Positions 63,040 through 64,000 of a stretch of 64,000 nucleotides of DNA are shown in pieces; the stretch's first letter is position 1; every line of letters starts with the position of its first letter. The notes beneath the pieces were generated by a model. It was not told where the DNA came from and ran no database searches. It worked only from the letters and a program-made list of their open reading frames with translations. This DNA comes from Leptospira_A soteropolitanensis (GTDB taxonomy: Bacteria > Spirochaetota > Leptospiria > Leptospirales > Leptospiraceae), in the NCBI RefSeq assembly GCF_026151335.1, contig NZ_JAMQPP010000003.1, one strand, 5' to 3'. The position numbers were made by a program, and so were the translations under genes.

Positions 63040-63489
63040 ATGAAACAATTACATATCGGAATTACTGGATCTCGAGATGGAATCACGCAGGCTCAAATCG
63101 AAGCCTTTGTTACCGAACTTTCGAAGTATGATGAGATTAAATTACATCACGGTGATTGTGTGGGTGTAGATGAAGGAATCCATAAAATCCTCTTGGAGGC
63201 TAAAAAAGAAAATCCCAAAGTCATCGAAATCTTCATCCATCCTCCAACAGATAACAAACAACGAGCGTTTTGCCAAAAGAAATATGAAACGAAGGATGTG
63301 TTGGTTCACAGCTTTGCAAGTGAAGAGTATTTAAAACGAAACCAAGTGATAGTTTCTTCAGCGAAGGAACTCTGGGCGTTTCCGAGTGGTCCTGAGAAAC
63401 AAAGGTCTGGCACTTGGGCTACGATTCGTTTTGCAAAGAAAACGGGAACTCCAGTGAAGTTGTTTTGGCCTGATGGTAGAGTGGAGTAG
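63040..63489 (+). CDS. SLOG / YspA-like nucleotide-binding protein
   Basis: 149 aa. GITGSRDGITQAQIEAFVTE, LHHGDCVGVDEGIH and the later ELWAFPSGPEKQRSGTWATI, RFAKKTGTPV are the hallmarks of the cpYpsA-type SLOG family. SLOG proteins bind nucleotides or NAD-like ligands and often act as sensors in conflict systems. It opens a probable operon with the next genes (12-bp gap), under a promoter with the recurrent palindrome. Confidence 0.8.
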   Translation: MKQLHIGITGSRDGITQAQIEAFVTELSKYDEIKLHHGDCVGVDEGIHKILLEAKKENPKVIEIFIHPPTDNKQRAFCQKKYETKDVLVHSFASEEYLKRNQVIVSSAKELWAFPSGPEKQRSGTWATIRFAKKTGTPVKLFWPDGRVE

Positions 63490-63501
63490 GGGGGATCTTA
63501 G

Positions 63502-63885
63502 ATGAACGCTTCTTTTGAACCCGAGATTGAATTGCCGAGTAAGGTGAGACTTAGCGAAGTTCCTCCAATTATCAATAAACTCATACATTTTATGGACCAA
63601 CATGAGATTCCAGACTTCCTTTATTATCTTACCATTATCTGTATGTTACCTGAGAAATTCGACATTGTTGAAATGCATAAATTTATCAAAGGAAATGATC
63701 GAGTAAAAATTGGTTTGAGAAGTTCTCGCAAACGATATGGTGAAATTTCGTTTGAACGAATCATTAGATTAGAAATGGAAAAGCACCCAGAGGAATGGGA
63801 AAACAATTCGGAACTAGAAAAAGAGAACCTGTTGCATTTCGGCAAACTGATCGATCAGTTGGAAGCATTGAATATACTATGGTAG
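63502..63885 (+). CDS. Small helical hypothetical protein
   Basis: 127 aa, soluble and helical (LSEVPPIINKLIHFMDQHEI, then IPDFLYYLTIICMLP). GGGGGAT lies upstream of the ATG. It is 12 bp after the SLOG gene and 7 bp before the next start, so it is an operon partner. Unrecognised. Confidence 0.6.
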   Translation: MNASFEPEIELPSKVRLSEVPPIINKLIHFMDQHEIPDFLYYLTIICMLPEKFDIVEMHKFIKGNDRVKIGLRSSRKRYGEISFERIIRLEMEKHPEEWENNSELEKENLLHFGKLIDQLEALNILW

Positions 63886-63892
63886 CAGACAT

Positions 63893-64000
63893 ATGAAGGA
63901 AGAAAAATTAGTTTTATCAATGGAAGAGATTGATGATTTTTTGAACAATCTATCTGAAGGTGAATTCAATAATTTAAATTATACAAAATACTATGACTTC
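63893..64000 (+). CDS. Hypothetical protein (N-terminal part, runs off the window)
   Basis: 36 codons to the edge: MKEEKLVLSMEEIDDFLNNL, then SEGEFNNLNYTKYYDF. Acidic helical start, no signal peptide. It begins 7 bp after the previous stop, so it is part of the SLOG operon. Too little is seen to name it. Confidence 0.6.
   Translation, partial: MKEEKLVLSMEEIDDFLNNLSEGEFNNLNYTKYYDF

Noticed and set aside
1..64000. tRNA, rRNA and CRISPR arrays
   Set aside because: None seen by eye; a tRNAscan and Rfam search would settle it.

Overview
The window looks like Leptospira DNA, most likely from a saprophytic species. It is AT-rich, many genes encode lipoproteins with spirochaete-type lipoboxes, IS481-family transposases occur three times, and many small hypothetical proteins have a Leptospira character. 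The left edge is recC, on the minus strand. A plasmid-type parA/parB pair with candidate parS palindromes lies at 56-58 kb. In L. biflexa recBCD is, from memory, carried on the extra replicon p74, so recC plus parAB fits a p74-like plasmid or small chromosome. This is inference and needs a database check.

Layout. 1-8.6 kb: recC, an S15/CocE-type hydrolase lipoprotein, a membrane-anchored AraC regulator, and a two-gene unit (SUKH-domain giant protein plus a propeller-like protein). 8.9-11.6 kb: two IS481-type elements and a stranded IS end. 11.6-26.1 kb: a one-directional array of genes separated by ~160-bp GC-rich inverted-repeat elements that look like integron attC sites. It carries small secreted and lipoproteins, a PD-(D/E)XK-like nuclease, an uncharacterised two-gene ClpB-like AAA module, a Lamassu-like nuclease/SMC pair, and a GC-rich type III restriction-modification pair. 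No integrase is seen. 26-34.5 kb: a patatin lipoprotein, unknown proteins, a gene split by an IS, and a PD-(D/E)XK-like protein.

34.6-43 kb is a plasmid-like module. It has a three-gene hipB-hipS-hipT system with three operators spaced exactly 40 bp apart, an HUH-type replication protein with flanking hairpins and 9-bp repeats, a second hipBA pair, an AbiEi antitoxin with only a toxin remnant, and a helix-turn-helix protein. That last protein has a paralogue at 59.8 kb, beside an origin-like region and parAB. 43-56 kb is mainly lipoproteins, a WYL protein, a MORN lipoprotein, a C-terminally short ADP-ribosylglycohydrolase and a DUF2779 nuclease-like protein. 58-64 kb carries secreted proteins (one broken by a nonsense codon), a MORN protein, a soluble protein with a MotA-like signature, a SLOG protein and two small genes.

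How it fits together: the window combines replicon maintenance (parAB, two replication modules, two Hip systems), a defence-rich cassette array and mobile-element scars. A 19-bp palindrome, TCGGAAAA-N3-TTTTCCGA, recurs perfectly upstream of three genes and imperfectly at three other places, suggesting a shared regulator. No rRNA, tRNA or CRISPR was found.
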